Origin: Candidatus Scalindua arabica
Lineage (GTDB): Bacteria; Planctomycetota; Brocadiia; Brocadiales; Scalinduaceae
Assembly (NCBI GenBank): GCA_018263435.1
Contig: JAANXD010000044.1
Location: forward strand, 1-42,682
Length of the DNA stretch: 42,682 nucleotides
Reading direction: 5' to 3'
Below, piece after piece: positions 8,506 through 17,330 of the stretch (position 1 is the first letter of the stretch; every line of letters starts with the position of its first letter). The notes beneath the pieces are model-generated. The model was not told the origin of the DNA and searched no databases. It saw only the letters and a program-made list of their open reading frames with translations. Made by a program: the position numbers and the translations under genes.

Positions 8506-8640
8506 TTCTACTCCTATAAACCTTGCGCATTGGCCAAGAAATCATTACCGTATAACCAACACACATATTATGCGATAACGGCCTGTTAATGGCTGTTTTT
8601 TTAAGACCCTTGTGCTTGTTCCTACGTGCCGGTAACCCGC

Positions 8641-8922
8641 TTATTCAGTACGACCAGTAATCTCTATAAGGTGATATCCGAAATCGGTTTTTACAGGACC
8701 ATGTACCTTTCCAACTTCATCATTGAAAACTACCTGATCAAATTCGCTCACCATTTGCCCGGGACTGAACTCCCCTAGCGCTCCTCCCTGCTGACCCGAA
8801 GGACATGTTGAGTGCTCCTTTGCTACATCAGCAAAGTCTGACCCATTTTCAATCTGCTCTTTCAACTTTTCACACTCTTCCTGACTTGACACCAGGATGT
8901 GGCGTGCTTTAGCTGTCGCCAT
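8641..8922 (-). CDS. Parvulin-type peptidyl-prolyl isomerase
   Basis: 93 aa, a free-standing PpiC/parvulin domain without signal peptide. Family motifs: ARHILV at the start, GSDFADVAKEHSTCPSG, GGALGEFSPGQMV and the C-terminal TDFGYHLIEI. It catalyses cis-trans isomerisation of peptidyl-prolyl bonds and should act in the cytosol. A strong GGGAGAGAGG leader precedes the ATG. It lies upstream of the RRM gene on the same strand with a 135-base gap. Confidence 0.93.
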   Translation of the reverse strand: MATAKARHILVSSQEECEKLKEQIENGSDFADVAKEHSTCPSGQQGGALGEFSPGQMVSEFDQVVFNDEVGKVHGPVKTDFGYHLIEITGRTE

Positions 8923-9053
8923 TCCTCTCTCCCTTCTAAAATTAATAAGGCTTCATAAATTAATTGATGTAATAGTTTAATTTTACTCTTTGCAATCCTC
9001 TTGTCAATTGATTTCCGCACAATCCTTAAACCACACTCCTTATAAAAGGTAAT

Positions 9054-9557
9054 TTACAGTAAATTCTTCAATACCGGCTTAAGTATGAACTTTATAACAG
9101 ACAATGAAATAATCCCAACAAAAACAACCACAATCGTCAAGACACTCCACTCATTAAGAATGAGTCCCAATGCTAAACCTGCCGCAGGAGGATGTTCTGT
9201 ATCCGTAATTACCATCAGAAATATTGACAACCCTACAGACATTGCACCAAACACTATATGCGGGGATTCATGAAAAAATGATGTCCACTCCATTAATGAC
9301 CATAAAGACAAATAGTGACATAGACAACCCGCAACTGCGCCGGCTATATATCCACCTATCATAATCCTTGGCTTTGATACCTGTGCCTCAGGCATTGTAA
9401 ATACTATAAAGGTACTCGACCCCAAAGCAGCAATTATGACTGCATTCTCCACGACATCAAGCATCATCAGTACAATGAAAACAGTTAAAGTTGCAAGAGC
9501 ACATTGAAAAATATATCCTGTTATGTTTTGCTTAAATTTTTCGTCCAATATTTTCAT
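9054..9557 (-). CDS. HPP family membrane protein
   Basis: 167 aa with four to five transmembrane helices. The family-defining HPP is present in DTEHPPAAGLALGL, and the FTMPEAQVSKPRIMIGG block before it is also typical. HPP proteins are integral membrane proteins; a plant member takes part in chloroplast nitrite transport, but bacterial functions are not established. In an organism that may live on nitrite this is suggestive only. No operon partner is evident. Confidence 0.88.
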   Translation of the reverse strand: MKILDEKFKQNITGYIFQCALATLTVFIVLMMLDVVENAVIIAALGSSTFIVFTMPEAQVSKPRIMIGGYIAGAVAGCLCHYLSLWSLMEWTSFFHESPHIVFGAMSVGLSIFLMVITDTEHPPAAGLALGLILNEWSVLTIVVVFVGIISLSVIKFILKPVLKNLL

Positions 9558-9659
9558 AGCAAATCACACACCCCCTCCACTTAATCATAGTATTTAACAT
9601 TGGAAACAATACATTTATTTGTAATCAACGACAAGGATATATTTCTGCCGGAATAGTTT

Positions 9660-10460
9660 TCAGGAACCCGTACTCTGGTAATGATTAACGCCCACTCTCC
9701 ATGTGAAGGTTGATACAATAAACACAATAATGCCTACAATTGGCGTTCCCATTTCTAATGCAGGATGCAGGAGGCCCTCTCCCGAACGGTCTAAAAAGAA
9801 ATGTGCCGGGTAGAAGTTGATAAATGCTATCGGGAAAATAAATGTCAGGAAAAACTGCATACCCAGGTTATAAATATTTACCGGATAATTAATAAACTCT
9901 TTGGTTGAAAATATTACAGTATGGACCAGAGACCGGTTTCTTAATGTCCAGAAAGCGACTGCCGTTACCACCAGGCGTATACCGCCGGCAATTAACACTG
10001 CTCCACCGACAATTACAGGAAACAGCAGAATCTTTCTAAGCGTCCACTCTATACCGGCAAGGTGTGTACCAAAATAGAGGGCAGTGAATCCTATTATAAG
10101 ATGTGCTGCTGTCGATATCTCGAATTTGGAAAAGATAACCTGTCCTAACGGGCTGAGAGGCCTTACCAAGACCCTGTCAAACTCACCATCCACAATCATC
10201 TTGTCAAAATTAACCAGTTGAGAGAAGATCAGATTTGTAAACCCGTATGCAAATGCATGAAGGGAGTAGAGGAAAACCATTTCACCCATCGTCCATCCCT
10301 TTATTTGATGGAAGCGGTTCAGGAGGACAAAAAGCAAACCAATCTGCCCGATATAAAAAGTCAGTATGGCAAATATATAGAACAAAAAACTTGCCTTATA
10401 CTCCATCCTTGCTTTGATGGATGTTGCAAACAGTGTAAGGTAAATCCTTATCGTATCCAT
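9660..10460 (-). CDS. ABC-2 type exporter permease (COG3694-like)
   Basis: 266 aa, six hydrophobic helices. The sequence from FDRVLVRPLSPLGQVI to the GGAVLIAGGIRLV segment is typical of the COG3694 permease that pairs with COG4586 and COG4587 proteins. Its ATG directly follows the stop of the preceding permease gene, with GGGAGG inside the end of that gene, so translation is probably coupled. The transported substrate is unknown. Length equals that of the partner permease (266 aa), consistent with a heterodimeric channel. Confidence 0.88.
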   Translation of the reverse strand: MDTIRIYLTLFATSIKARMEYKASFLFYIFAILTFYIGQIGLLFVLLNRFHQIKGWTMGEMVFLYSLHAFAYGFTNLIFSQLVNFDKMIVDGEFDRVLVRPLSPLGQVIFSKFEISTAAHLIIGFTALYFGTHLAGIEWTLRKILLFPVIVGGAVLIAGGIRLVVTAVAFWTLRNRSLVHTVIFSTKEFINYPVNIYNLGMQFFLTFIFPIAFINFYPAHFFLDRSGEGLLHPALEMGTPIVGIIVFIVSTFTWRVGVNHYQSTGS

Positions 10461-11261
10461 CTACCCTCCCTGGATAACCAGTTTTTTCTTGCCGGCGCCC
10501 CACATAAGACTACAAATAACACCCATTATCAGTATCCACATTAATTGTGAGATTATTATTGAATGAACTTCTGCCAACGGAACTCTTCCGGTCAGGATAA
10601 CAGTAGGAAAATAAAGCATATACTGAAACGGAAGAAAATTAACTACTGGTTTCAAAAATTCAGGGAAGAAGTCTATAGGCACTATCCCTCCGGAAAAAAA
10701 GGTAAACAATGCATATTTAAAGAGCATAAACGGGAAAATCTCTACAAACCAGAAAGCAAGCAATCCCGCAGCAAAGTTAAGCATAGAGATTAATATGTAT
10801 CCAGCAAAAAATGAGAAAAGAAATGCTAATAATCTCACAGGTTCAAACGGAATAGAGATATCAAAAAGAAAAAGGGATATTATGACAATAGGAAAGGTCC
10901 TGGCCATAGTGTGAAAGAGGGAATGGCCGACATTCTCTGCAAGGTTCATAAAGAAAAAGGATGTTGGCCTTACAAGCTCCATTGCAATAGAACCGTCCAT
11001 AACTTTCCTATAGATAATGGAATCATCCATCGTAAAGGATATCCTCACTGCCATCACCAGGACAGCATAAGTTACAATGGCAGTTAATGTAAAACCATTA
11101 TGCACTGTAGTATCGAACTGTGAATACAATGCTTTCCACAGAGAAGTAAAAATAAACACATATAAAAAGCCATTCACTATGCCAACGAAGCAGTCAAACC
11201 TATACGTAACCTGCTTCTGAAAAGATATAGATACGAATTTAAAGAAAAGTTCTGGTTTCAT
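10461..11261 (-). CDS. ABC-2 type exporter permease (COG4587-like)
   Basis: 266 aa with six predicted helices. The block SFTMDDSIIYRKVMDGSIA followed by MELVRPTSFF is characteristic of the COG4587 subunit, and GGIVPIDFFPEFLKPVVNFLPFQ is the conserved loop before the last helices. It starts one base after the ATPase gene stops and is followed without a gap by the second permease. Together the three genes form one exporter. Confidence 0.88.
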   Translation of the reverse strand: MKPELFFKFVSISFQKQVTYRFDCFVGIVNGFLYVFIFTSLWKALYSQFDTTVHNGFTLTAIVTYAVLVMAVRISFTMDDSIIYRKVMDGSIAMELVRPTSFFFMNLAENVGHSLFHTMARTFPIVIISLFLFDISIPFEPVRLLAFLFSFFAGYILISMLNFAAGLLAFWFVEIFPFMLFKYALFTFFSGGIVPIDFFPEFLKPVVNFLPFQYMLYFPTVILTGRVPLAEVHSIIISQLMWILIMGVICSLMWGAGKKKLVIQGG

Positions 11262-11262
11262 C

Positions 11263-12294
11263 TCATTTAGTAAATGACTTGTTCGAAGGCGTAGACAATT
11301 TTATACGATTGTCATAAATGTTTCTGATTATGCTTTCTACAGATGGTTCCTTTACTGAAATATCCTTTATCTTATATTGAGAGGCAATGGTGCCTATAAC
11401 ATCTCCTATACCAAAATTATCTTTGTCAAACGTCAGCCACTTCTTACACCCCTGCTCCCGCACAACAGTGACTCCGGAAATTTCCTGCATAACACAATCA
11501 TTTTCGTAAAATTCTACCTCAATTACTTTCTCATGGATAAATTTCTGCTTCAACAACTCGGTTTCACCGTCAAACATAATCTTTCCCTCTTCAAGTATGA
11601 TAAGGCGTTTGCAAAGTTGTTCGATGTCGTTCATATCATGAGTAGTAAGTATAATAGTAGTTCCCACTGTTCTGTTGATTTCCGAGAGGAAATTTCTTAC
11701 AGATTGCTTCGCCAGTACATCCAGTCCGATTGTAGGCTCATCGAGAAAGAGTACCGGAGGGTTGTGAATAAGAGCCGCTGCAATATCACACCTCATCCTC
11801 TGGCCTAAAGACAGCTTTCTTACCGGCATCTCCAGAAGAGGCCTGAGACCAAGTGCCTTTTCCAGCTTTTCCATTTGACGATCAAAGTCTGACCTGGACA
11901 CACGGAATATTACTCTCAGCAAATCGAATGACTCACGAACAGGAAGATCCCACCAAAGCTGTGTTCTCTGTCCAAATACCACACCAATCTTTGCTGCATT
12001 CTTTTTTCTGTCCTTATAAGGAACAATTCCATTTACCGCTGCAGTTCCGGAGGTCGGAACAAGTATCCCCGTCAACATCTTTATGGTGGTCGATTTGCCG
12101 GCACCATTCTCACCAACATATCCTACAAATTCTCCACGTCTTATCTTAAAGTCAATGTCATTCACAGCCGTAATAACCTTGTTGCTTCTATGAAAAAGCG
12201 CTTGAAGTTTACCTAAGAAGCCTTTACCGGATAAGCTTACTTTGAATTCTTTCCTTAGATCTGTAACTTCGATTGCAATATTATCATGCTGCAT
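11263..12294 (-). CDS. ABC exporter ATP-binding protein (COG4586-like)
   Basis: 343 aa. Walker A is GENGAGKST (61-69), the signature motif is LSLGQ followed by RMRCDIAAAL, Walker B is VLFLDEPTIGLD and the H-loop is LTTHD. An extra N-terminal stretch (SGKGFLGKLQALFHR) between the first strand and Walker A, and a C-terminal extension of about 90 residues, are typical of the COG4586 group. It drives the two ABC-2 permeases encoded directly downstream. Its start lies four bases after the end of the HyuA-like gene. Confidence 0.93.
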   Translation of the reverse strand: MQHDNIAIEVTDLRKEFKVSLSGKGFLGKLQALFHRSNKVITAVNDIDFKIRRGEFVGYVGENGAGKSTTIKMLTGILVPTSGTAAVNGIVPYKDRKKNAAKIGVVFGQRTQLWWDLPVRESFDLLRVIFRVSRSDFDRQMEKLEKALGLRPLLEMPVRKLSLGQRMRCDIAAALIHNPPVLFLDEPTIGLDVLAKQSVRNFLSEINRTVGTTIILTTHDMNDIEQLCKRLIILEEGKIMFDGETELLKQKFIHEKVIEVEFYENDCVMQEISGVTVVREQGCKKWLTFDKDNFGIGDVIGTIASQYKIKDISVKEPSVESIIRNIYDNRIKLSTPSNKSFTK

Positions 12295-12298
12295 GTTT

Positions 12299-14272
12299 TT
12301 ATATCCTTTTTCCTATAATCAGGTTATCATAATCGTCAATATTACAAATATACTCCGGTGCAAGAAAAGTTGTTGAAGTATCCTCAACTATCAGTGCAGG
12401 CCCATTAATCCTTGAATGTTTCTGCACTCTGTTACGATCAAGAACATCTGCCTTTAACCATTTTCCCCTGAAAAAGAACTTCGTCTTTTTGCCAATCGAC
12501 GGTCCCATCGACAAAGAACCTTTCGGCCTTTTTCCCATCACAGGTTTTCTCGTCTTCCCGGTTACCCTTACCCTGATATTTACTACCTCTATGGAATAAT
12601 CGCTCTTTGCATAACCATACGACCGTTTATGGAGTTTATGAAAATCATCGATAAAACTCTTTTTAAATGGCAGATTAAGCTCGTGAGCCTGCCCCATGTA
12701 TCTCATATCAACAGAATTTTCTATTTTAATCCTGTTATTACCCACGCCTTCTGAAAGGACATCTTTCATACCTTTTGATTCTAATGGTTTAAACAATTTC
12801 ACAAGTTCCCTGTACCCACTTTCTTCTACTTCTAACAGTACACTCCTTGAATAATCTTTAACAATGTCCGCAACCGTCATACCCAATGCAGACAGTACTC
12901 CTGCATTCTTAGGTACAAGAATCTTCTTCATTGAAAGACGACCTGCCAACTCACATGCATGAAGTCCTCCTGCACCACCAAAAGAGACCAGTGCATAATC
13001 TCTTACATCAAATCCTTTCTCAACAGAAATTACCTTTATGGCCCTTTCCATGTTCGCATTTGCAACATCTATAATCCCTTCCGCAGCCTTTATGGGAGTC
13101 ATACCCAGTTTCTCTGCTAGTACTTCCATATATTTGGACACCATGTCGGTTTCAAGCTTCATCCTTCCGCCAAGAAAGTGTTCAGGGCTGATTCTTCCCA
13201 GAAACAAATTAGCATCAGTAACTGTTATTTTCTTCCCCTTACCATAGCAGACAGGTCCCGGATCTGCACCTGCACTCTGCGGCCCTACCCTGAGAGCACC
13301 ACCGGGATCAACGTATGCGAGAGACCCGCCTCCTGCTCCTACCGTATTCAAGTCAATAACAGGTATCTTTATTGGCATACCGCTGACAACTGCCTGTGTA
13401 GTAAGACGAATATCACCATCACAGAGAGAAACATCTGTAGAAGTCCCGCCCATGTCAAATGATATAATCTTTTTTATGCCGGTAAGCCTTGCTACTCCTG
13501 ACGCCCCGATTACACCCCCTGCAGGGCCTGAGAGAATGCAGTTAACGGCCTTCCGCTTGGCAGTCCCGGTAGAAACACTACCACCATTAGATTGCATTAT
13601 GCTTATATTGCTTGTCTCCAGTCCGGCTTCCAATGAGGTTATATATCTTGACATAACGGGTGAAACGTATGCATTAACTACAGTAGTACTAAACCTCTCG
13701 TATTCACGATATTCTGGTAATATCCTGCAGGAAGCAGAAATATGTATCCCTGGATGCTGCAGCCCATTCATCACAGCCTCTTCGTTTGCAGGATTTTTGT
13801 AAGAAAAAAGAAAACAGACTGCAACAGACTCTATCCCCTGCCTTCTTAATTTAGTACTAATCTTCTTTAAATCACTCTTCTTTATTCCGGACACAACTTT
13901 ACCCGTTGCAGCAACCCTCTCCTTTACTCCCCATCTAAGGTCTTGCGATACCAGAGGTGACTCACGACAAATGAAAAGGTCGTAAAGCGAACTTCTTGCC
14001 TGTCGGCCAATTTCAATCACGTCCTCATATCCATTCGTGGTAATCAAGGCGACCTTTGCCCCTTTTCTCTCAAGCAGTGTATTTGTTGCAACGGTAGAAC
14101 CGTGTATTATACATGTTTGCTTCTTTGACACACCAAGGGACCTGATTCCACTGAAGACAGCCTCAGCAGGATTGTGAGGTGTAGATAAAACTTTATGTAC
14201 CTTTAATTCTTTTCCATCAAACAGCACAAAGTCTGTAAAAGTACCTCCAATATCAACCCCTAAAACTATCAA
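12299..14272 (-). CDS. Hydantoinase/oxoprolinase family protein, HyuA-like
   Basis: About 657 aa, the normal size for the HyuA (N-methylhydantoinase A) subunit. N-terminal ASKHA fold: VLGVDIGGTFTDFVLFDG; then IHGSTVATNTLLERKGAKVALITT, the SGPAGGV loop and IISFDMGGTSTDVSL, all conserved. The family uses ATP to open hydantoin, 5-oxoproline or acetone-type substrates, normally with a HyuB partner, but no HyuB gene is adjacent here. Start: a TTG at 14272 is preferred because GGAG lies eight bases upstream; another TTG at 14290 would add six residues. It is close to the ABC exporter genes and probably co-transcribed. Confidence 0.9.
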   Translation of the reverse strand: MIVLGVDIGGTFTDFVLFDGKELKVHKVLSTPHNPAEAVFSGIRSLGVSKKQTCIIHGSTVATNTLLERKGAKVALITTNGYEDVIEIGRQARSSLYDLFICRESPLVSQDLRWGVKERVAATGKVVSGIKKSDLKKISTKLRRQGIESVAVCFLFSYKNPANEEAVMNGLQHPGIHISASCRILPEYREYERFSTTVVNAYVSPVMSRYITSLEAGLETSNISIMQSNGGSVSTGTAKRKAVNCILSGPAGGVIGASGVARLTGIKKIISFDMGGTSTDVSLCDGDIRLTTQAVVSGMPIKIPVIDLNTVGAGGGSLAYVDPGGALRVGPQSAGADPGPVCYGKGKKITVTDANLFLGRISPEHFLGGRMKLETDMVSKYMEVLAEKLGMTPIKAAEGIIDVANANMERAIKVISVEKGFDVRDYALVSFGGAGGLHACELAGRLSMKKILVPKNAGVLSALGMTVADIVKDYSRSVLLEVEESGYRELVKLFKPLESKGMKDVLSEGVGNNRIKIENSVDMRYMGQAHELNLPFKKSFIDDFHKLHKRSYGYAKSDYSIEVVNIRVRVTGKTRKPVMGKRPKGSLSMGPSIGKKTKFFFRGKWLKADVLDRNRVQKHSRINGPALIVEDTSTTFLAPEYICNIDDYDNLIIGKRI

Positions 14273-14303
14273 TATTTCTTCTCCGTTCAATCTCTTAAAC
14301 AGG

Positions 14304-14331
14304 ACGCAGATCTTCGCGGATAAACGCTGAT
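14304..14331. repeat. Three 10-bp-phased ACGCNGAT motifs beside the GxxExxY gene
   Basis: ACGCAGAT (14304-14311), TCGCGGAT (14314-14321) and ACGCTGAT (14324-14331) follow one another with exact 10-bp spacing. The reverse complement ATCTGCGT occurs twice at the other end of the gene (14718-14725 and 14755-14762). The GxxExxY gene is therefore bracketed by inverted copies of one octamer. Confidence 0.7.
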
Positions 14332-14333
14332 AA

Positions 14334-14771
14334 CTACTTCCTTAAGTTATCAAAAGCCTTGCGCTTAAAATCTGGCTTTGGGCCATAATTAAACAAAAGA
14401 CCTACTTCTATATCGGTTGCTTTTAAATAATTTAATAATTGTGCTTCATGCTCTTCTGCTATGTTCTTAGCAGCTTTTAACTCCACAATAATTTTACCAA
14501 GAACCAAAATGTCAGCAAAGTATTCACCTACAATTTCACCCTCATACAACACTTTTATTGCAGATTGTGACACTGCTGAAATATTTTCTTTCTTAAATTC
14601 AATCATCATTGCATTCTCATACACTTTTTCAAGAAAATCATAACCAAGTTTATTATAAACTCTATAAAAGATTTCTATAATCTTTTCAGTTAGTTCTTTG
14701 TATTTGAAATCCTTATAATCTGCGTCTTGTCCTCGGCGCCTTTTGTCCGGGGACATCTGCGTCCCATCCAA
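14334..14771 (-). CDS. GxxExxY family protein
   Basis: Up to 145 aa. The domain runs from KELTEKIIEIFYRVYNKLGY through LEKVYENAM, VLYEGEIVGEYFADILV, IIVELKAAKNI and AQLLNYLKATDIEVGLLFNYG. These match the GxxExxY family, whose D...ELK pattern resembles PD-(D/E)xK nucleases; the role is unknown. The name-giving Gly is replaced: the motif reads DFLEKVY. The N-terminus is uncertain: the frame can start at a TTG (14771) or at an ATG at 14756, and the first 20 residues are encoded by repeat-like sequence, so part of it may not belong to the ancestral protein. Confidence 0.85.
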   Translation of the reverse strand: MDGTQMSPDKRRRGQDADYKDFKYKELTEKIIEIFYRVYNKLGYDFLEKVYENAMMIEFKKENISAVSQSAIKVLYEGEIVGEYFADILVLGKIIVELKAAKNIAEEHEAQLLNYLKATDIEVGLLFNYGPKPDFKRKAFDNLRK

Positions 14772-14776
14772 AAGAA

Positions 14777-15754
14777 TTATTTAAACATAGAAAAGATTTG
14801 CTTAAATGTACCGTTCTTAATGTTTGAAAGGAGTTTTTCAATACTGATCCTCAGCTTTTCTTCGTTATAGGCCTTTATTGTTATCCTGACCTCATCTCCT
14901 TCAAAATACCTGGAGTGGTTAACACGAACGTCATTATCCAGACCCAGTTCCCTGCAATAATTATCAAACTCATCCTCCTTCTTACTAATGACAGGATAAC
15001 GCATGGCCTTTATTAATCTATAGACACTCTCACCTCTTTGCCTCTGATTGGATTTATTGTCTGAGAGAATATGAGTGATTTCTTTTGAAGATAATAATTC
15101 AACCATTCCGGTTTGTTTTATCTGCTTAAGATCGAGCAGGCTTCTAATTGTTTCTTTCGCCTCATTAACGTTAGTACTTGCCTCTCTAAAGAGAACTCTC
15201 CACACAATATCCCTCTCAACACCATCAAGTGTAACAAGCAGAAAGGCTTTTTCCGGCTCCAGTTCATCATCGGTTATAGATTTCTTTATTTCAGTATCAA
15301 GGGTTAAAAGGTCAATATATTTGTCTATAATGCCCTTATTAGGCGGAACACCAAGAAGTGGAGCTATTTCAGACATCAATCTATCGTAAGAATAACCTGT
15401 CTCCAGAAACTTCTTTAAAACTATTGCCTTTTCAATTTCATTAAACCCTCTTGAAGATAAATTATCATGAAGAGCCAACAACATTATCTCTCCGTCATTT
15501 ATCCCCTCTACAACCTTTGCCTCAATACTCTCGTATCCTAATTTCTGACAGGCCTTGATACGTTGATATCCGCATACAATAGTATATACTCCACCGGTAT
15601 CCTGGTTCTTATTTAATATTACAGGATTAATCAATCCCACATCTTTTATCGAACTCATTAAGGCATTCGAATCTTGTCGATAATTAAACAGAAACCTGTC
15701 GTGATATTCTGAAGACAAGTCTATATTATTTAAAGAAACCTGGTTTATTTTCAT
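14777..15754 (-). CDS. ParB-like N-terminal domain protein
   Basis: About 325 aa. The N-terminal part shows the ParB/Srx fold: LNNIDLS, NALMSSIKDVGLINPVIL, YTIVCGYQRIKACQKLGY and LLALHDNLSSRGFNEIEKA. GYQR stands where ParB CTPases have GERR. A helix-turn-helix-like region (SYDRLMSEIAPLLGVPPNKGIIDKYI) follows. The C-terminal 150 residues are not recognised. There is no ParA gene or parS-like site nearby, so a chromosome-partition role is doubtful; a DNA-binding regulator is as likely. The ATG at 15754 is taken as start; an in-frame TTG at 15790 would add 12 residues. Confidence 0.8.
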   Translation of the reverse strand: MKINQVSLNNIDLSSEYHDRFLFNYRQDSNALMSSIKDVGLINPVILNKNQDTGGVYTIVCGYQRIKACQKLGYESIEAKVVEGINDGEIMLLALHDNLSSRGFNEIEKAIVLKKFLETGYSYDRLMSEIAPLLGVPPNKGIIDKYIDLLTLDTEIKKSITDDELEPEKAFLLVTLDGVERDIVWRVLFREASTNVNEAKETIRSLLDLKQIKQTGMVELLSSKEITHILSDNKSNQRQRGESVYRLIKAMRYPVISKKEDEFDNYCRELGLDNDVRVNHSRYFEGDEVRITIKAYNEEKLRISIEKLLSNIKNGTFKQIFSMFK

Positions 15755-15857
15755 TTTACTGTTGATGATGAATAATGGATCGCACTCCAACGAGGCTTCT
15801 CTTGACAGGGAAAATTTGTTATAGCAGCTAAAGATTAGAAGCCACTTTTACGACAAT

Positions 15858-17117
15858 TCACAATTGCTGTAATCTTTCAAAGAAATCAGGGAATGTCTTC
15901 TCAACACACTCAGGGTTCTTTATCTTGATCCCGTTAACCCTTAAACCGATGAGGGCAAAGCTCATCGCCATGCGATGATCATTGTATGTTGATATTTCAG
16001 CAGAATGTGGAGGTGATGGAATAATCTCAATACCATCATCGAACTCTTTTACCTCAACTCCGACTTTCTTGAGTTCGTTAACAATAGCCGTAATGCGGTC
16101 TGTCTCCTTGTAGCGGAGGTTGCGGACATTCCTTATGTGCGTATTCCCCTCTGCAAAGACAGCAACAGATGCAAGGGTCTGCACGACATCTGGAGTATCA
16201 TTCATGTCCACATCCACTCCCCTTAATGCCCCCCCCTCAACTTCCAGCCAGTCCGATGACTTTCTTACACTGCATCCCATTTTTTTAAGGATATCAACAA
16301 ATTTTATATCACCCTGTAGTGAACTCTCACCTAAGCCTCCAACCCTGACCCTGCCGCCTGCTATAGCGGCGGCGGCGAAGAAATATGAGGCGCCTGATGC
16401 GTCAGGCTCTACAATATATTCGCAACCTTTATAAGTCTGGCCTGACTTAACACAAAACTCTCTATATGAATCTCTTTCAACATCTACACCAAACTTGTTC
16501 ATAACATCTATAGTCATGTCTACGTAATTCTTTGACACAAGGTCATCGATTACTACAACACTCACATCACCTGATGCATAAGGTGCAGCCAGAAGGATAG
16601 CGCTGATATACTGACTGCTCACATCACCCGGTATTTCGACTCTTCCGCCTTTTAATCCGCTGGCATTTATCAGAACAGGTGGACACCCTGTACCATCTAT
16701 TGAAACTACATCAGCACCAAGCTGGTTCAAGGCATCAATCAATTGCTGTATGGGCCTCTTCCGCATTCGCTCAATACCATCGGTCTCATATTGCCCCTTG
16801 CCAAGAGTCAGGGCTGCCGTCATAAAGCGTACGACTGTACCTGCATTACCCGCAAACAGTCTTACCCTTTCTACCGGAATTACCCCCTCACAACCTTTTA
16901 CGATTAAAGCATTTTCTTCCGGTACACTCCCGACATCTACACCGATTTCACCAAGACACGAAATCATAATCCTTGTATCCTCACTCAATAAGGGATTCCT
17001 GATTACTGACTCACCTGAAGCAAGGCAAGCCGTCATTAAGGCACGATTAGTATAACTCTTTGACCCAGGCACACTGACCGTGGCATCTAGTTTATCAACT
17101 GATTTTATTTCTATCAT
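15858..17117 (-). CDS. aroA: 3-Phosphoshikimate 1-carboxyvinyltransferase (EPSP synthase)
   Basis: 419 aa. Key motifs: VPGSKSYTNRALM (Lys and Ser that bind shikimate-3-phosphate and PEP), LFAGNAGTVVRFMTAAL, the QYISAILLAAP segment, VEPDASGASYFFAAAAIAGG and NLRYKETDRI. The enzyme joins PEP to shikimate-3-phosphate in the sixth step of the shikimate pathway in the cytosol. GAGAGG lies upstream of the ATG and a sigma-70-type promoter is visible at 17144-17172. It is divergent from hemC. Confidence 0.97.
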   Translation of the reverse strand: MIEIKSVDKLDATVSVPGSKSYTNRALMTACLASGESVIRNPLLSEDTRIMISCLGEIGVDVGSVPEENALIVKGCEGVIPVERVRLFAGNAGTVVRFMTAALTLGKGQYETDGIERMRKRPIQQLIDALNQLGADVVSIDGTGCPPVLINASGLKGGRVEIPGDVSSQYISAILLAAPYASGDVSVVVIDDLVSKNYVDMTIDVMNKFGVDVERDSYREFCVKSGQTYKGCEYIVEPDASGASYFFAAAAIAGGRVRVGGLGESSLQGDIKFVDILKKMGCSVRKSSDWLEVEGGALRGVDVDMNDTPDVVQTLASVAVFAEGNTHIRNVRNLRYKETDRITAIVNELKKVGVEVKEFDDGIEIIPSPPHSAEISTYNDHRMAMSFALIGLRVNGIKIKNPECVEKTFPDFFERLQQL

Positions 17118-17143
17118 TTTATTATAATCCTCTCACCATGGGG

Positions 17144-17172
17144 ATTATAGACTGACATTAACTTTTCATCAA
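17144..17172 (-). promoter_or_regulatory. Sigma-70-type promoter of aroA
   Basis: Read on the minus strand: TTGATG (17172-17167), a 17-base spacer, and a perfect TATAAT (17149-17144). Transcription would begin about 20 bases before the aroA start codon at 17117. Confidence 0.6.
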
Positions 17173-17330
17173 GGACAAATGCACAAACAGTACAATTGAG
17201 ACGGCAAAGTCAAGGATTAAAAAAGATTTAAAGTATTGACAACGAAAATGATTTATGAGACAAATAGAATTCAAAGAAATTCACTTAAATTCTATCATTA
17301 TCTATTTATATTCTAAAAAGGAGTAGTTTG

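Noticed and set aside
8580-8605. Terminator-like hairpin with T-run on the plus strand
   Set aside because: The surrounding genes are on the minus strand, so it is in the wrong orientation to end any of them.
14777-15754. Chromosome or plasmid partition locus
   Set aside because: Only a ParB-like gene is present; there is no ParA, no parS-like palindrome and no replication gene.
17236-17270. Sigma-70 promoter for hemC
   Set aside because: A TTGACA is present but no acceptable -10 hexamer lies at 16-18 bases.
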